64,000 bases of DNA from Peteryoungia desertarenae (GTDB lineage Bacteria > Pseudomonadota > Alphaproteobacteria > Rhizobiales > Rhizobiaceae). This document shows, in pieces, positions 43,114-51,571 of this stretch (positions are counted from its first letter, which is position 1; each line of letters starts with the position of its first letter). Location: the NCBI RefSeq assembly GCF_005860795.2, contig NZ_CP058351.1, positions 372,001 through 436,000 of the forward strand, written 5' to 3'. A program made the translations under genes and the position numbers. Below the pieces are notes generated by a model. The model was not told where the DNA came from, did not search any database, and worked only from the letters and a program-made list of their open reading frames with translations.

Positions 43114-44353
43114 CATCAAGCTCAGCATCTGCATCCCGACCTATAACCGGGCGCCGTTCCTGCGCTACCTGCTGAACACCTTTGTCGAGCAAGGGCAGCT
43201 GCCTTTCCGCTACGAACTGGTGATTTCCGACAATGCCTCGACCGACGATACGGCAGGCGTGATTGAAGAATTCACCCGCCAAGGACTGCCGATCCGCTAC
43301 TTGCGCCGGGCGGTGAATGGAGGAAGCCTTGCCAACCTCGCCAATGCTTTTCAACATGCAGACGGGCTCTACTCGATCTATCTAGCCGATGACGATCTGC
43401 TGATATTCCCGAACCTGATTGAAGCCGTTGCCTTTCTTGATGAGAATGAGGATGTGGTCGCTTGCCATGCACCATGGACGTTGTATGATGCGGTTCATGA
43501 CGCAGATACCTCCCAGTTTTATGAGGTGAGAGAAAACGTCAAGTTCCGACGACACGAGTTTCGCCGGCTGTTCAGCTTTCTGTTTGAGGGGCACATCTTC
43601 CCTGAGATCTGCATTTATCGCACAGAGAAGCTGCGGGCGATCTACGTTCCCCGCGACTTTTGCTTCTACGCCTTTGCCCATGTCGCCAACTCGATCGATC
43701 TCGGCGCCGTGGCATTCATGTCCAAGCCATTTTACCGCTCGGTCACCAATTCTCCCTTCGCTCGCGACCGCGCCCAGGCTGGTCATAATGAAGTACTCAC
43801 CTCCTGGGATAATTACCGCGGCGGTCTCGAATACTTTCTCTATCTGGGGTTCAAGCGCGGCGATATCGATTTTACGCCTGAAGAAAAGGCCCGCTATGAC
43901 CAGGCCTGCCAGATCTTCACCGGCGTCCGCATGGTTGTTGCCGCCCGCTTCTGGCTGGCGCGCAAGGACTACGTCAAGGCCTATGAGCTTTACACCCGTA
44001 TCTGTTATGCCGGCCTTGAAAAGCATGCGGAAGTGCAGGCTTACCGGGAATCCCTGCCATTGATGGCCGGTGTCCAGACATTGGCCAGAAAGCTGAACGC
44101 CATTTCCGGGCTGCGTTGTCTTGTCGTCGATGACATTCCCGATATCGCGCCGCTCGCCGATCTCTTCAAGCAACTTGGCCTCAAGGACGAGATTGAGGTT
44201 GTTGATGGCAACAAGCGCCTAAGCCAGGCCGACATTGGCACAACCGCCGTCTTTACGCCCCACGACGTCAACCGTCAGAAATTCATCGATCATGGCCATC
44301 CGGCTCAGCAGGTCTATTGTGAAGCGGACATCATTGCCGGACTTCCGATCTGA
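43106..44353 (+). CDS. Glycosyltransferase family 2 protein
   Basis: A 415-residue GT-A type transferase. The GT2 domain has LSICIPTYNRAPFLRYLLN, LVISDNASTDDTAGVIEEF and the metal motif LADDDLL near residue 95. AAGGAG lies 6 nt before the ATG at 43106, which is chosen over an in-frame ATG at 43067. The last 90 residues form an extra domain (LRCLVVDDIPDIAPLADLF) that I do not recognise; it looks like a small Rossmann-like unit. It is the only glycosyltransferase in the island and probably adds the branched sugar to the surface glycan. Confidence 0.85.
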   Translation: MNDIKLSICIPTYNRAPFLRYLLNTFVEQGQLPFRYELVISDNASTDDTAGVIEEFTRQGLPIRYLRRAVNGGSLANLANAFQHADGLYSIYLADDDLLIFPNLIEAVAFLDENEDVVACHAPWTLYDAVHDADTSQFYEVRENVKFRRHEFRRLFSFLFEGHIFPEICIYRTEKLRAIYVPRDFCFYAFAHVANSIDLGAVAFMSKPFYRSVTNSPFARDRAQAGHNEVLTSWDNYRGGLEYFLYLGFKRGDIDFTPEEKARYDQACQIFTGVRMVVAARFWLARKDYVKAYELYTRICYAGLEKHAEVQAYRESLPLMAGVQTLARKLNAISGLRCLVVDDIPDIAPLADLFKQLGLKDEIEVVDGNKRLSQADIGTTAVFTPHDVNRQKFIDHGHPAQQVYCEADIIAGLPI

Positions 44354-44402
44354 CTGCGATGCCCTGGATGGGTTTGAACCCGTCGCCGTGACCGGCACGG
44401 TG

Positions 44403-44468
44403 AGGTCGCCAAGCTTTGCCTCTTCGCTCCGTCAGGTGTGGCCGACGACACTGCCTTGCAGCCACCAG
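44403..44468 (+). repeat. Dispersed 66-bp direct repeat, copy B
   Basis: Second copy of the repeat at 32432-32497 (about 88% identity). It lies 50 bp after the glycosyltransferase stop and next to the truncated end of an integrase gene. An in-frame TGA interrupts the frame that is open in copy A, so any coding role is lost here. Confidence 0.75.
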
Positions 44469-44486
44469 TAACCGGGGAAGGGGCCT

Positions 44487-44841
44487 TTGATTCGGCTGGC
44501 GACCGGTTGGCTGCAGCACGAGCTTTGTCCTGGCTCAGTCCGATCAAGGTCCGGTAGGCGAGATCATTTCGGCGTAGTACCTTGATCCGCTGGATCTCTT
44601 GAACGGAACCGCGCTTGGTGGCCGAGATCTCGCTCTGGTAGCGCTCGAGGAGCTGTCTGAACGTGGTGCTTTCGAGGATCTTCCTATCCGGGGCAGCGCC
44701 GAAGCGATCGACCTGGGCTTCCAGATCGCGCGCCCATTTGTCGGCTTCCTGCTTGGGGTCAAAGGACTTGCACCGAGGTTTCATGCCCCGCCGACGCAAC
44801 TGCTTTTGCCAGCGTGCTCTGAGCTTCCGGATCGTTGCCAT
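44487..44841 (-). pseudogene. Phage-type integrase N-terminal stub fused to a Fic-gene scrap
   Basis: The first 105 codons encode the arm- and core-binding part of a tyrosine recombinase (LRARWQKQLRRRGMKPRCKS, then KWARDLEAQVDRFGAAPDRK and SATKRGSVQEIQRIKVLRRN, ending LIGLSQ). The catalytic domain is missing. The next part (44491-44518) matches 27 of 28 bases of the Fic gene at 45904-45931 and reads AAANRS as in that protein. After that the frame enters the dispersed repeat. The stub shows that an integrase once bordered this island. Confidence 0.8.
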
Positions 44842-44919
44842 GTGAGCTCCAATCGATGTTGAAGGTCACGCGTAGGACGCCCCCGGAGGGGAGCCAAGGG
44901 TTATCCCGGCACGCTCCAA

Positions 44920-46008
44920 CTATTCAGAGACCTTAAGGAATAGCGCAACGAGCGGAGCGTTGATGTAGTAATTGCTTCTGCCACTCTGCTGCTTGGTCAG
45001 AAATCCATGTTCAGCAAGGGTATCGAGATATTTCGCGGCAGTCTGGCGTGTAATACCAAGCTCGTTCTGGACGAAATCGATCCGGGTATATGGGTGTCGA
45101 AACAGATTGTTGAGCAGGTCTTGTGAATAGATCTTGGGTAGCTCGCTGCGGATCCTGTTCTTGGCAGATGCCATTTGTCCGCGAATGTTTTCCACCAGAT
45201 CAAGTGTTGTCCTGGCGGTTTCATCTACCGCTGTGAGCATGTAGACGAGCCAATCTTCCCATTCGCCTGTATCACGAACATGCTGCAAGAGCCGGTAATA
45301 TTCGCCCTTCGAGCTGTTAATCGCTCTACTGAGGTAAAGGATGGGTATTTCAAGCAACTCGACGCGCGTAAGGTAAAGCACATTGAGAATTCGCCCTATT
45401 CGCCCATTGCCATCGGGGAACGGATGAATGCTTTCGAATTGATGATGGATCAAGGCCATCTTGATAAGCGGGTCGAGTGTTGAGTGCTGGTCATCGTTGA
45501 TGAAGCGCTCAAGCGCATTCATTGCTGCATTTATCGCGTGCAGATCTTGAGGTGGCACATAGACGATCTCGCCCGAGCGGTCATTTCTAAGCGCTGTGCC
45601 TGGCGTTTGGCGGAATCCATCTGTGCGCCGCTTGAGGAGCTGAAACATGCCGACAATCGTTGGATTTGTAATCAGCCCGTCGGTCTGCCGGAGCTTGTCG
45701 AAGCCAAACTTCAAGGCGTCACGATAGAGCGCGACTTCTTTTGCAGCAGGGGATTCTGGCCCCTCTGGAAATAGCTCGGCTTGAAACAGCTCGTCCTGCG
45801 TGGTGACGATGTTTTCGATCTCCGAGCTCGCCTTTGCTTCTTGCAGTGCAAGCGTATCGATTAAAATGCCTTGATTGGGTATGGCCGCTGCGCGACCCTT
45901 CAGTTCGGCTAGCGACCGGTTGGCTGCAGCAAGCGCTTTGAAGATTTTTATGGTTTCCAGACCATCCAGGGATGTCAGATCAGGCAGCTGATAGGACGGC
46001 TTTAACAT
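44920..46008 (-). CDS. Fic family adenylyltransferase (class II, with winged helix)
   Basis: A 362-residue Fic protein. The core motif is HPFPDGNGRIGR (195-206). The inhibitory helix motif S-X3-E-N is SSEIEN at 61-66, N-terminal to the Fic core, so this is a class II protein whose AMPylation is self-restrained. The C-terminal 80 residues form a winged helix (LLNNLFRHPYTRIDFVQNEL, then ARQTAAKYLDTLAEHGFLTK-like). Such proteins modify protein hydroxyls with AMP and can act as regulators or toxins. The repeats at 46021-46070 upstream suggest that it controls its own promoter. No antitoxin gene is adjacent. Confidence 0.9.
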   Translation of the reverse strand: MLKPSYQLPDLTSLDGLETIKIFKALAAANRSLAELKGRAAAIPNQGILIDTLALQEAKASSEIENIVTTQDELFQAELFPEGPESPAAKEVALYRDALKFGFDKLRQTDGLITNPTIVGMFQLLKRRTDGFRQTPGTALRNDRSGEIVYVPPQDLHAINAAMNALERFINDDQHSTLDPLIKMALIHHQFESIHPFPDGNGRIGRILNVLYLTRVELLEIPILYLSRAINSSKGEYYRLLQHVRDTGEWEDWLVYMLTAVDETARTTLDLVENIRGQMASAKNRIRSELPKIYSQDLLNNLFRHPYTRIDFVQNELGITRQTAAKYLDTLAEHGFLTKQQSGRSNYYINAPLVALFLKVSE

Positions 46009-46343
46009 GTGCGACTCGATACGTTAAAAAATATGCGTTCTTTTAACACGTCGCGCCCAGACGTTAAAAGAAATGAGTTTGGCTTACATGCAGGAAACAA
46101 CCAAAGCGGATTAGCTGGCGCACCAGAATTCACCGAGCAGTGCCCCGGTTGTGGCCCTACCTAGGACAAGCAAAGATATTCGACTGCAAACGAGATCTAA
46201 ATTTAATGGAGAAGGACTGGCTACCTAGGTTTTTGCCTGATGGCGGAGACGGACGGAGAAACTTTAAACTCTCTGTTCGACGTTCTCGCCGACTGGAACC
46301 ACCAGCTTAAGCACGCAAAAGTCGATTTCGGGGGACCGCGCCC
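46009..46343. promoter_or_regulatory. Fic promoter repeats and possible transfer-origin region
   Basis: ACGTTAAAA occurs at 46021-46029, an inverted variant (TTTTAACACGT) at 46041-46051, and ACGTTAAAAG again at 46061-46070, just upstream of the Fic gene; these look like an operator array. The rest, up to the mobC-like start at 46344, is the usual place for an origin of transfer, but I see no nic-site consensus I can name. Confidence 0.45.
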
Positions 46344-46769
46344 ATGACCCGGTCTTCCTGCAACACCGGGCCGCGTCGCCGCGCCCCGGTGTCGATCCGC
46401 TTTTCGGAATCCGAACTTGAAGCGCTAACCGGTCTGGCGGACGGTCTGCCGGTCTCAACCTACATCAAACGAGTTCTGTTTGGGGACAACCGCCCCCATA
46501 CCCGACGCCGGACCGGCGCGGACCGGAAGCTGCTCGCGCAGATTCTGGCTCGACTCGGCACCTATGGGCGCGGGCCCAGCTTGACGCGGCTCACCTATCT
46601 GGCCGAACGCGGGGCGTTCTATTGCGATGAGGAGACGCTGGGGCAACTTAGGCTTGCCTGTGAGGACGTGACCATCATCCGCAATCTGCTGATGCAGGCG
46701 CTTGGGAAGGAGACGAATCCCGATCCGTCCGATGTGTTCAACGATGTTGCCGGGAGGGTCAAACAGTGA
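46344..46769 (+). CDS. MobC-like relaxosome accessory protein
   Basis: A 141-residue protein with a ribbon-helix-helix-like N-terminus (APVSIRFSESELEALTGLAD, then GLPVSTYIKRVLFGD) and a helical C-terminus (ILARLGTYGRGPSLTRLTYL). MobC proteins help the relaxase open DNA at the origin of transfer. GGGGGA precedes the ATG. The stop overlaps the relaxase start (GTGA). It is intact, but its partner is truncated. Confidence 0.8.
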   Translation: MTRSSCNTGPRRRAPVSIRFSESELEALTGLADGLPVSTYIKRVLFGDNRPHTRRRTGADRKLLAQILARLGTYGRGPSLTRLTYLAERGAFYCDEETLGQLRLACEDVTIIRNLLMQALGKETNPDPSDVFNDVAGRVKQ

Positions 46770-47393
46770 TCCTCGTTGGCTCACAACGCGGCGGCGCGGG
46801 GAACCTCGCCCGCCATCTGATGAATGCGGTGGAGAACGAGCACGTCACCGTGCATGAGCTGCGCGGTTTCGTGGCGGACAAACTGCCAGGCGCGCTCGCG
46901 GAAGCGCATGCGATTTCCAAAGTAACGCAGTGCCAGCAATTCATCTTCTCACTCAGCCTGAATCCGCCCAAGGGGCAGGATGCCACAGTAGGGAACATGA
47001 TGCAGGCGGCGGAACAAGCTGAACAAAAGCTTGGCCTGTCCGGCCAACCGCGCGCGGTCGTGGTGCATGAGAAGAAGGGCAGACGGCATATTCATGTCGT
47101 GTGGTCGCGCATTGATGCGGACAGCATGAAGGCCATCAATCTGCCTTTCTTCAAGCAGCGCCTCGCGGCGCTGTCCAAGGAACTCTACCTCGAACATGGT
47201 TGGGAACTGCTGGACGGCCATAAGGAGAATGGCTGGAAGAACCCGCTCAACTTCACCATGGCCGAATGGCAGCAGGCGGGTCGCATTGGTCTCGACCCGC
47301 GTGAGGTCAAGCAAATCTTCCGGACAGAATGGAAGCAATCGGATTCGATGCCCGCCTTTCGGGCGGCGCTGGAAGAACGCGGCTATGTGCCCA
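46766..47393 (+). pseudogene. Relaxase/mobilisation nuclease, C-terminus replaced by IS256 sequence
   Basis: The N-terminal nuclease domain begins at a GTG (46766) and shows GSQRGGAGNLARHLMNAVEN, an expected helical region, and the metal-binding HIHVVWSRID near residue 110. The match runs to about ALEERGY at residue 209. From about 47390 the frame continues as IS256 transposase (PKGQHTMVAAAIRQAF) and stops at 47491. The C-terminal part needed for plasmid-specific functions is lost. Confidence 0.8.
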
Positions 47394-47877
47394 AGGGGCA
47401 GCACACCATGGTGGCAGCTGCTATCCGCCAAGCCTTCATCCAGCCTGACCATGACGGAGCCGTTCAGACATGGGGGCATGTGGCCGACTAGCTCCGCGCG
47501 AGATGGCCGAAATTGGGAGCCTTCATGGACGATGCAGAGGCTGACGTCCTCGCCTATATGGCGTTCCCGTCCCAGCATCGCACCAAGCTCCACAGCACGA
47601 ACCCACTGGAGCGCTTGAACAAGGAAGTGAAGCGCCGCGCTGATGTCGTTGGCATCTTTCCCAACGAGGACAGCATTGTCCGGCTCATCGGAGCCGTGCT
47701 TCTCGAAGCCAACGACGAATGGCAACTCCAGCACCGCTACATGCAGATCGAGGGCATGGCAGAGCTGAACACATCAACAGTCGAGGAGGAAAAACCCCTT
47801 CAGATTACACCGAAAGCCGCCTGATCATGACGGCCCGGTCCCACATCCGAAATTACACCAGCTTGACGGACGCTATC
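47394..47877 (+). mobile_element. IS256-family transposase remnant (3' end)
   Basis: The C-terminal third of a mutator-type transposase. RARWPKLGAFMDDAEADVLA and STNPLERLNKEVKRRADVVG (with the catalytic Glu) are visible, and the frame ends at 47824. A CAG-to-TAG change at 47489-47491 adds a stop. The terminal inverted repeat seems to be GAAATTACACCAGCTTGACG and the bases after it, ending near 47877. The left part of the element is missing. Confidence 0.82.
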
Positions 47878-48186
47878 ACTTGCTGGCTGGTCTGAAGGGT
47901 GCGCGATATCTCCTTGCCGACAAGGGATACGATGCCAACAGTTTGCGAAAACGGCTGCGCCAATCCGCAATTGTCCCCGTGATACCTGGCCGTTCAAATC
48001 GCAAGCGCTCGATCCGATACGACGCCAAGCGCTACAAGAGCCGCCACCTCATCGAGAATGCCTTCTGCCGCCTGAAAGACTTCCGACGCGTCGCCACGCG
48101 TTACGACAAGCTCGCCAGAAACTTTCTCTCCGCAGTCGCCCTCGCTACCCTCATCGCCTTCTGGCTATGAATGAGTCTGAACCCTA
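47878..48186 (+). mobile_element. IS5-family (IS427-type) transposase remnant (3' end)
   Basis: The frame to 48170 encodes the end of an IS5-type DDE transposase: RYLLADKGYDANSLRKRLRQ, then IENAFCRLKDFRRVATRYDK with the catalytic Glu, and LATLIAFWL. TGAGTCTGAACCCT at 48173-48186 fits the right terminal repeat of that group. The N-terminal half is missing. It abuts the IS256 end. Confidence 0.8.
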
Positions 48187-48352
48187 GAATTGATAGCAAC
48201 TCCTTCAGGTATTATCAACCGAGAAGGCGCAGAATTTCGCTATTCGCGACAGTATAGGCAAGTCTGTCTTGCCATTTCATTGAGCGCCGAAAGCAAAAAA
48301 GGGCCCTCGTGCAATCATCGCCGGGGCTCTTTTGATTCAGGAGGTCGCTTCG

Positions 48353-48772
48353 ATGGACAGGAATGCAGCGTTTGGCGTACTCGCTGGCCTAGCCGGGACA
48401 GTTGGCGTGGTCGGCCTGATTGTGTTCACGTTTATTCACTTGGGCATCACGCTTGGAATGACTGATATCAGCCATTGCGGCGTGAAGCCAAACTTCTATC
48501 CGTTGGTGAATCTCCTTTGGCCATTCATCGCGGGGCTGGTCTTCGTCATCCTGTCCGCGATTTTTGATGAAACCGCTGTTCCAGTGGCAATCATCGGCGC
48601 TCTGGCGGTTGCCGGGTTCTTTTTCGCGGTCGAGATCTGGTTCGTGGTTGAAAGCTTTTCCGCGCAACAAACCGCTGAGGAAATGCGGCGCGGGTATGGA
48701 GGTGCGATGGAACTGAAACGCCAGCTGTTCCACGATTCCGGCTTTTGGCGTTTCATGGATGCGATTTTCTAG
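48353..48772 (+). CDS. Small integral membrane protein of unknown function
   Basis: A 139-residue protein with three or four hydrophobic segments (GVLAGLAGTVGVVGLIVFTF, YPLVNLLWPFIAGLVFVILS, AIIGALAVAGFFFAVEIWFV) and a charged C-terminus (MRRGYGGAMELKRQLFHDSG). AGGAGG lies 8 nt before the ATG at 48353. It is a single-gene unit between IS remnants and plasmid genes. I do not recognise a family. Confidence 0.65.
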   Translation: MDRNAAFGVLAGLAGTVGVVGLIVFTFIHLGITLGMTDISHCGVKPNFYPLVNLLWPFIAGLVFVILSAIFDETAVPVAIIGALAVAGFFFAVEIWFVVESFSAQQTAEEMRRGYGGAMELKRQLFHDSGFWRFMDAIF

Positions 48773-48922
48773 AAACGCGGTGGGCATAGCCGTGAAATCA
48801 ACCGGAGAAGGCCCTTTTGCGCGAGATCGCGCGGCTGATGCGGGAGGCGAAAAGCAAGCATGGACCATGCCCATGCCGCAACCATCCTGCGGGCGGCAAC
48901 ATGCCGCCCGCGTTGCGATGGT

Positions 48923-49215
48923 TTAGAACAGCGTAAGCTGCCGCATCCGTTCGAGATAGGCTTTCCACTCGCGGCTTTCGGCGGCGTAGTCGAGCCAGTC
49001 GAGCGCGAAGGGGACCGCCCCGCCCATTTCGTCGACATCGGCGCAGGCCGCGACACCGGATTTATAGCCGGTTTCGCTGACGGGGAGCGGCACGCGGTTA
49101 TCGGACGTCACGTCCATCTGGCCGATGGGAGGTCACCATCGGTGAGGCCGTCACGCCATGTGATGGTGAGGCCAATGCCCTTCCATTCGGCACGGAAGGT
49201 TTGCAGCGGGTTCAT
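48923..49215 (-). pseudogene. Small plasmid-type protein next to the ArdC gene, frameshifted
   Basis: The start at 49215 overlaps the ArdC stop (ATGA) and gives MNPLQTFRAEWKGIGLTITW before a stop near 49111. The remainder is in another frame: PLPVSETGYKSGVAACADVD, FALDWLDYAAESREWKAYLE and RQLTLF, ending at 48923. Both parts resemble one family of about 95 residues often found beside ArdC-type genes. A one-base change between about 49118 and 49132 explains the split. Function is unknown. Confidence 0.65.
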
Positions 49216-50120
49216 GCGGCCTCCGCTTGTGTTTGGTCTTGCGCTTGGGGTTGAAGACCCGCGAGGAAATCCGCTGCGCGCTGTGCATGCGCCGCCGCCG
49301 AGAAGATCGCGCGCTTGTCCTCTTTCAGCACTTTCAGCCATGAGGCGATGTAGCTGGCATGCTCGCCGCGCGGCATCGGCGCGATGTCCAATTCCGCCAA
49401 CACGAAGGCCGCGCCAAGTTCAGCGACCAGTTCCTCCATCGCATAACCTTCGTCGCCCCAACGCTTGCGGCCTAATTCACGGTCGAGGCGCGAGGGGTGC
49501 CGGGTCCAGTGCGTCAGCTCGTGAATGAGCGTGGCGTAATAGCTTTCCGGGTCGCGGAAGGCCTCGAAGGGCGGCATGCGCACAACATCATTGCCGACAT
49601 TGTAGGATGTGATGCCGCCGCCGTGGCGGATGTCGGCGTGGGTTGCGTTCACAAAGGCATCGGCATGGGCGATGCGGTGAATGACATCCTCACGGGGCGC
49701 GGGCGGCGCGTAATATTGCGCGGGCAGTCCCTCGACCTGCTCGACGTTGAAGACGGTGTAGCCCTTCATGAAGGGAATGGAACGCTCCAGCTCCTCGCCA
49801 GTCGATGCATCTTCTTCGGTACGCGTGAGGGTGGAGACATAGACCACGAGACTGCCATGCTCGCCCTTACGCACATGCCCGCCCAGTTCCCGTGCCTGCT
49901 TGAAGGTCATAAAGATGGGCGCGACATAACCCCGCGCGACGGATTCGCCCCAGAGCATCAGGACATTGACGCCGCGATACGGCACGCCATTCGCCCGCAA
50001 GGGCCGCGTGATGCGCCCGGCTGCGTGCTCGACATTCCAAGGCCGGTGCCATGGCCTGACACCTGCCTCAAGGGCAGAAATGATAGAAGAGGTTACACGT
50101 TCATAAACATCAGGTTTCAT
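49212..50120 (-). CDS. ArdC-like antirestriction protein (ssDNA-binding plus zincin-like domain)
   Basis: A 302-residue protein. The N-terminal ssDNA-binding domain (DUF1738) has RPWHRPWNVEH, RANGVPYRGVNVLMLWGESV and GHVRKGEHGSLVVY. The C-terminal metallopeptidase-like domain has HELTH at 200-204 and a later Glu in ELVAELGAAFVLAEL. ArdC-type proteins protect incoming plasmid DNA from host restriction. GGAG lies 8 nt before the ATG at 50120. It is beside mobilisation remnants, which fits a plasmid leading region. Confidence 0.9.
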   Translation of the reverse strand: MKPDVYERVTSSIISALEAGVRPWHRPWNVEHAAGRITRPLRANGVPYRGVNVLMLWGESVARGYVAPIFMTFKQARELGGHVRKGEHGSLVVYVSTLTRTEEDASTGEELERSIPFMKGYTVFNVEQVEGLPAQYYAPPAPREDVIHRIAHADAFVNATHADIRHGGGITSYNVGNDVVRMPPFEAFRDPESYYATLIHELTHWTRHPSRLDRELGRKRWGDEGYAMEELVAELGAAFVLAELDIAPMPRGEHASYIASWLKVLKEDKRAIFSAAAHAQRAADFLAGLQPQAQDQTQAEAA

Positions 50121-50485
50121 TGCCTTTTCTCCAGTTGATAGTGGGTTGCGCATGCAACCGACTAGCCACGCGGCAATAAGCGGGGGTTGGCCGTCACAGG
50201 CCGGAAACCGCTGGGATGGTGCGGGCCGGAAGCCGAACGAAGAGAGGCGAACTACACGGCCCGGCGGTTTCCACCCGGAGCAACAGCGCAGGGTTCAGCC
50301 TTGACGGTCTGGGGGCGGCACGCCCCAATGAAACGAGGGGACGCAGTCCCCAAACAAGAAGAGAAAGAGGTCAGCCGAAGGTTGTCAGTGATGATGCGCG
50401 AGGGATGGAAGCCGGATGGTGGAGACGGCGGATCGATGGCTCCGTTCACGGCAGCCCGGTCGCGAAGCGGCGCGCCGAAATGGTC
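50121..50485. other. Upstream region of the ArdC gene, no other gene seen
   Basis: This 365-bp GC-rich region contains purine-rich tracts and short direct repeats of GCGGC type, but no ORF with a site or domain. The minus-strand ArdC promoter must lie in it, because the next gene ends at 50486. Confidence 0.45.
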
Positions 50486-51571
50486 TTACGATCTTCTGCG
50501 CTCGGAATCCCGGATAAGCATTGCCAACTGATCGACCACGTCGGGGCCGCTAAGGGGCCTAGGAGGAATCTGGTCCGGGAAAATCGTGGAAGGCCGGATT
50601 CCGTTATAAGAGAGCGTACCCAGTCCGGCTTGAATAACCTCATCGAGAAACGCACGGTCCGGATCGTTCGCTGATGACCCGAAATGCTTCACGCAAAGCC
50701 CCGCCAGCACATCGCAGAATTGAATCGCAAAGTGATCCTTTGAGTCTGCCGCCTCCGTCGAAACGACCCGGAGAGGAAACGGTGTTTCCGAACCGTCGCC
50801 GCCACGATGTATCTGCTCCGGCACATTTGGACTGGTGATATTCTTCCACATGCGCCTTTGGCGCAGAAAGGTGGAGGAGGCGTCGTGAACGACCGCGAAA
50901 TCCTCGGAATGGCGCTGCCGCCAATGGGAGATTATAGCGACCATGGATGTCGTATGCAGCTCGTTGCTACTTTTGAAGGTTTCAAGGTCGGTGAAATGCT
51001 CGAAGGCTTCCGCGCCATCGGCCATCTGCCCGATGAATATCTGAACCGGTTCTTCCAGGCTTTGTGCGATGAGGCGAAGCTGGCTCTGAAGCACGGCAAG
51101 TGTTTGCGGCGTAGGGTTCCGGCTGAAATCCTGATAGATGGTCAGCAGCCGGTCGAGTAGTTCCGGCGGAGCGAATTCGGTGAGTCCGTAATGGATGTAA
51201 TTGCAGTATTTCCAGCAAAAGCCATCGGCGTAGAAATCGTATCCGCCATTTGTGACGAGGGGTTCGATCAGAAAATCCACGATCTTCGTCAGCACGCCAA
51301 ACCGCTTGTCGATCATGTAAGTGAAGGCTGTGTCGGCGAATGGTTCGAGGTGCCGAGCAAAGGTCAGCAATCCGGACCGAGCGTTGGTGCGCCAGATGTT
51401 CGAGAACTTGAACTCCACGCCACGATAAGAGGGAAACGACTCCCGCAGGATCGCTTCCGCCGCATCGTTGCTGATGTCAGCGCTTGAAATCGCGAACACG
51501 GGTTGCGCGGAGTCGAGCAGATTATAGCCGGTGTAACCCGACTCATCGAAGTAGAGCGTACGCACGGTCAT
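50486..51571 (-). CDS. DUF3800 domain protein, coupled to Fic
   Basis: A 361-residue protein of the DUF3800 family. The signature YFDESGYTG is at residues 7-15, and a second acidic site is in HFAIQFCDVLAGL near residue 285. The fold is predicted to be RNase H-like, so a nuclease role is possible but unproven. The ATG at 51571 shares a base with the Fic stop (TAATG), so the two are translationally coupled with Fic first. The pair could be a two-gene conflict or toxin-antitoxin unit. Confidence 0.8.
   Translation of the reverse strand: MTVRTLYFDESGYTGYNLLDSAQPVFAISSADISNDAAEAILRESFPSYRGVEFKFSNIWRTNARSGLLTFARHLEPFADTAFTYMIDKRFGVLTKIVDFLIEPLVTNGGYDFYADGFCWKYCNYIHYGLTEFAPPELLDRLLTIYQDFSRNPTPQTLAVLQSQLRLIAQSLEEPVQIFIGQMADGAEAFEHFTDLETFKSSNELHTTSMVAIISHWRQRHSEDFAVVHDASSTFLRQRRMWKNITSPNVPEQIHRGGDGSETPFPLRVVSTEAADSKDHFAIQFCDVLAGLCVKHFGSSANDPDRAFLDEVIQAGLGTLSYNGIRPSTIFPDQIPPRPLSGPDVVDQLAMLIRDSERRRS

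Noticed and set aside
44341..44400. Possible tRNA 3' end (GGTTTGAACCC-like bases near 44371)
   Set aside because: No acceptor stem, anticodon arm or CCA could be folded around it.
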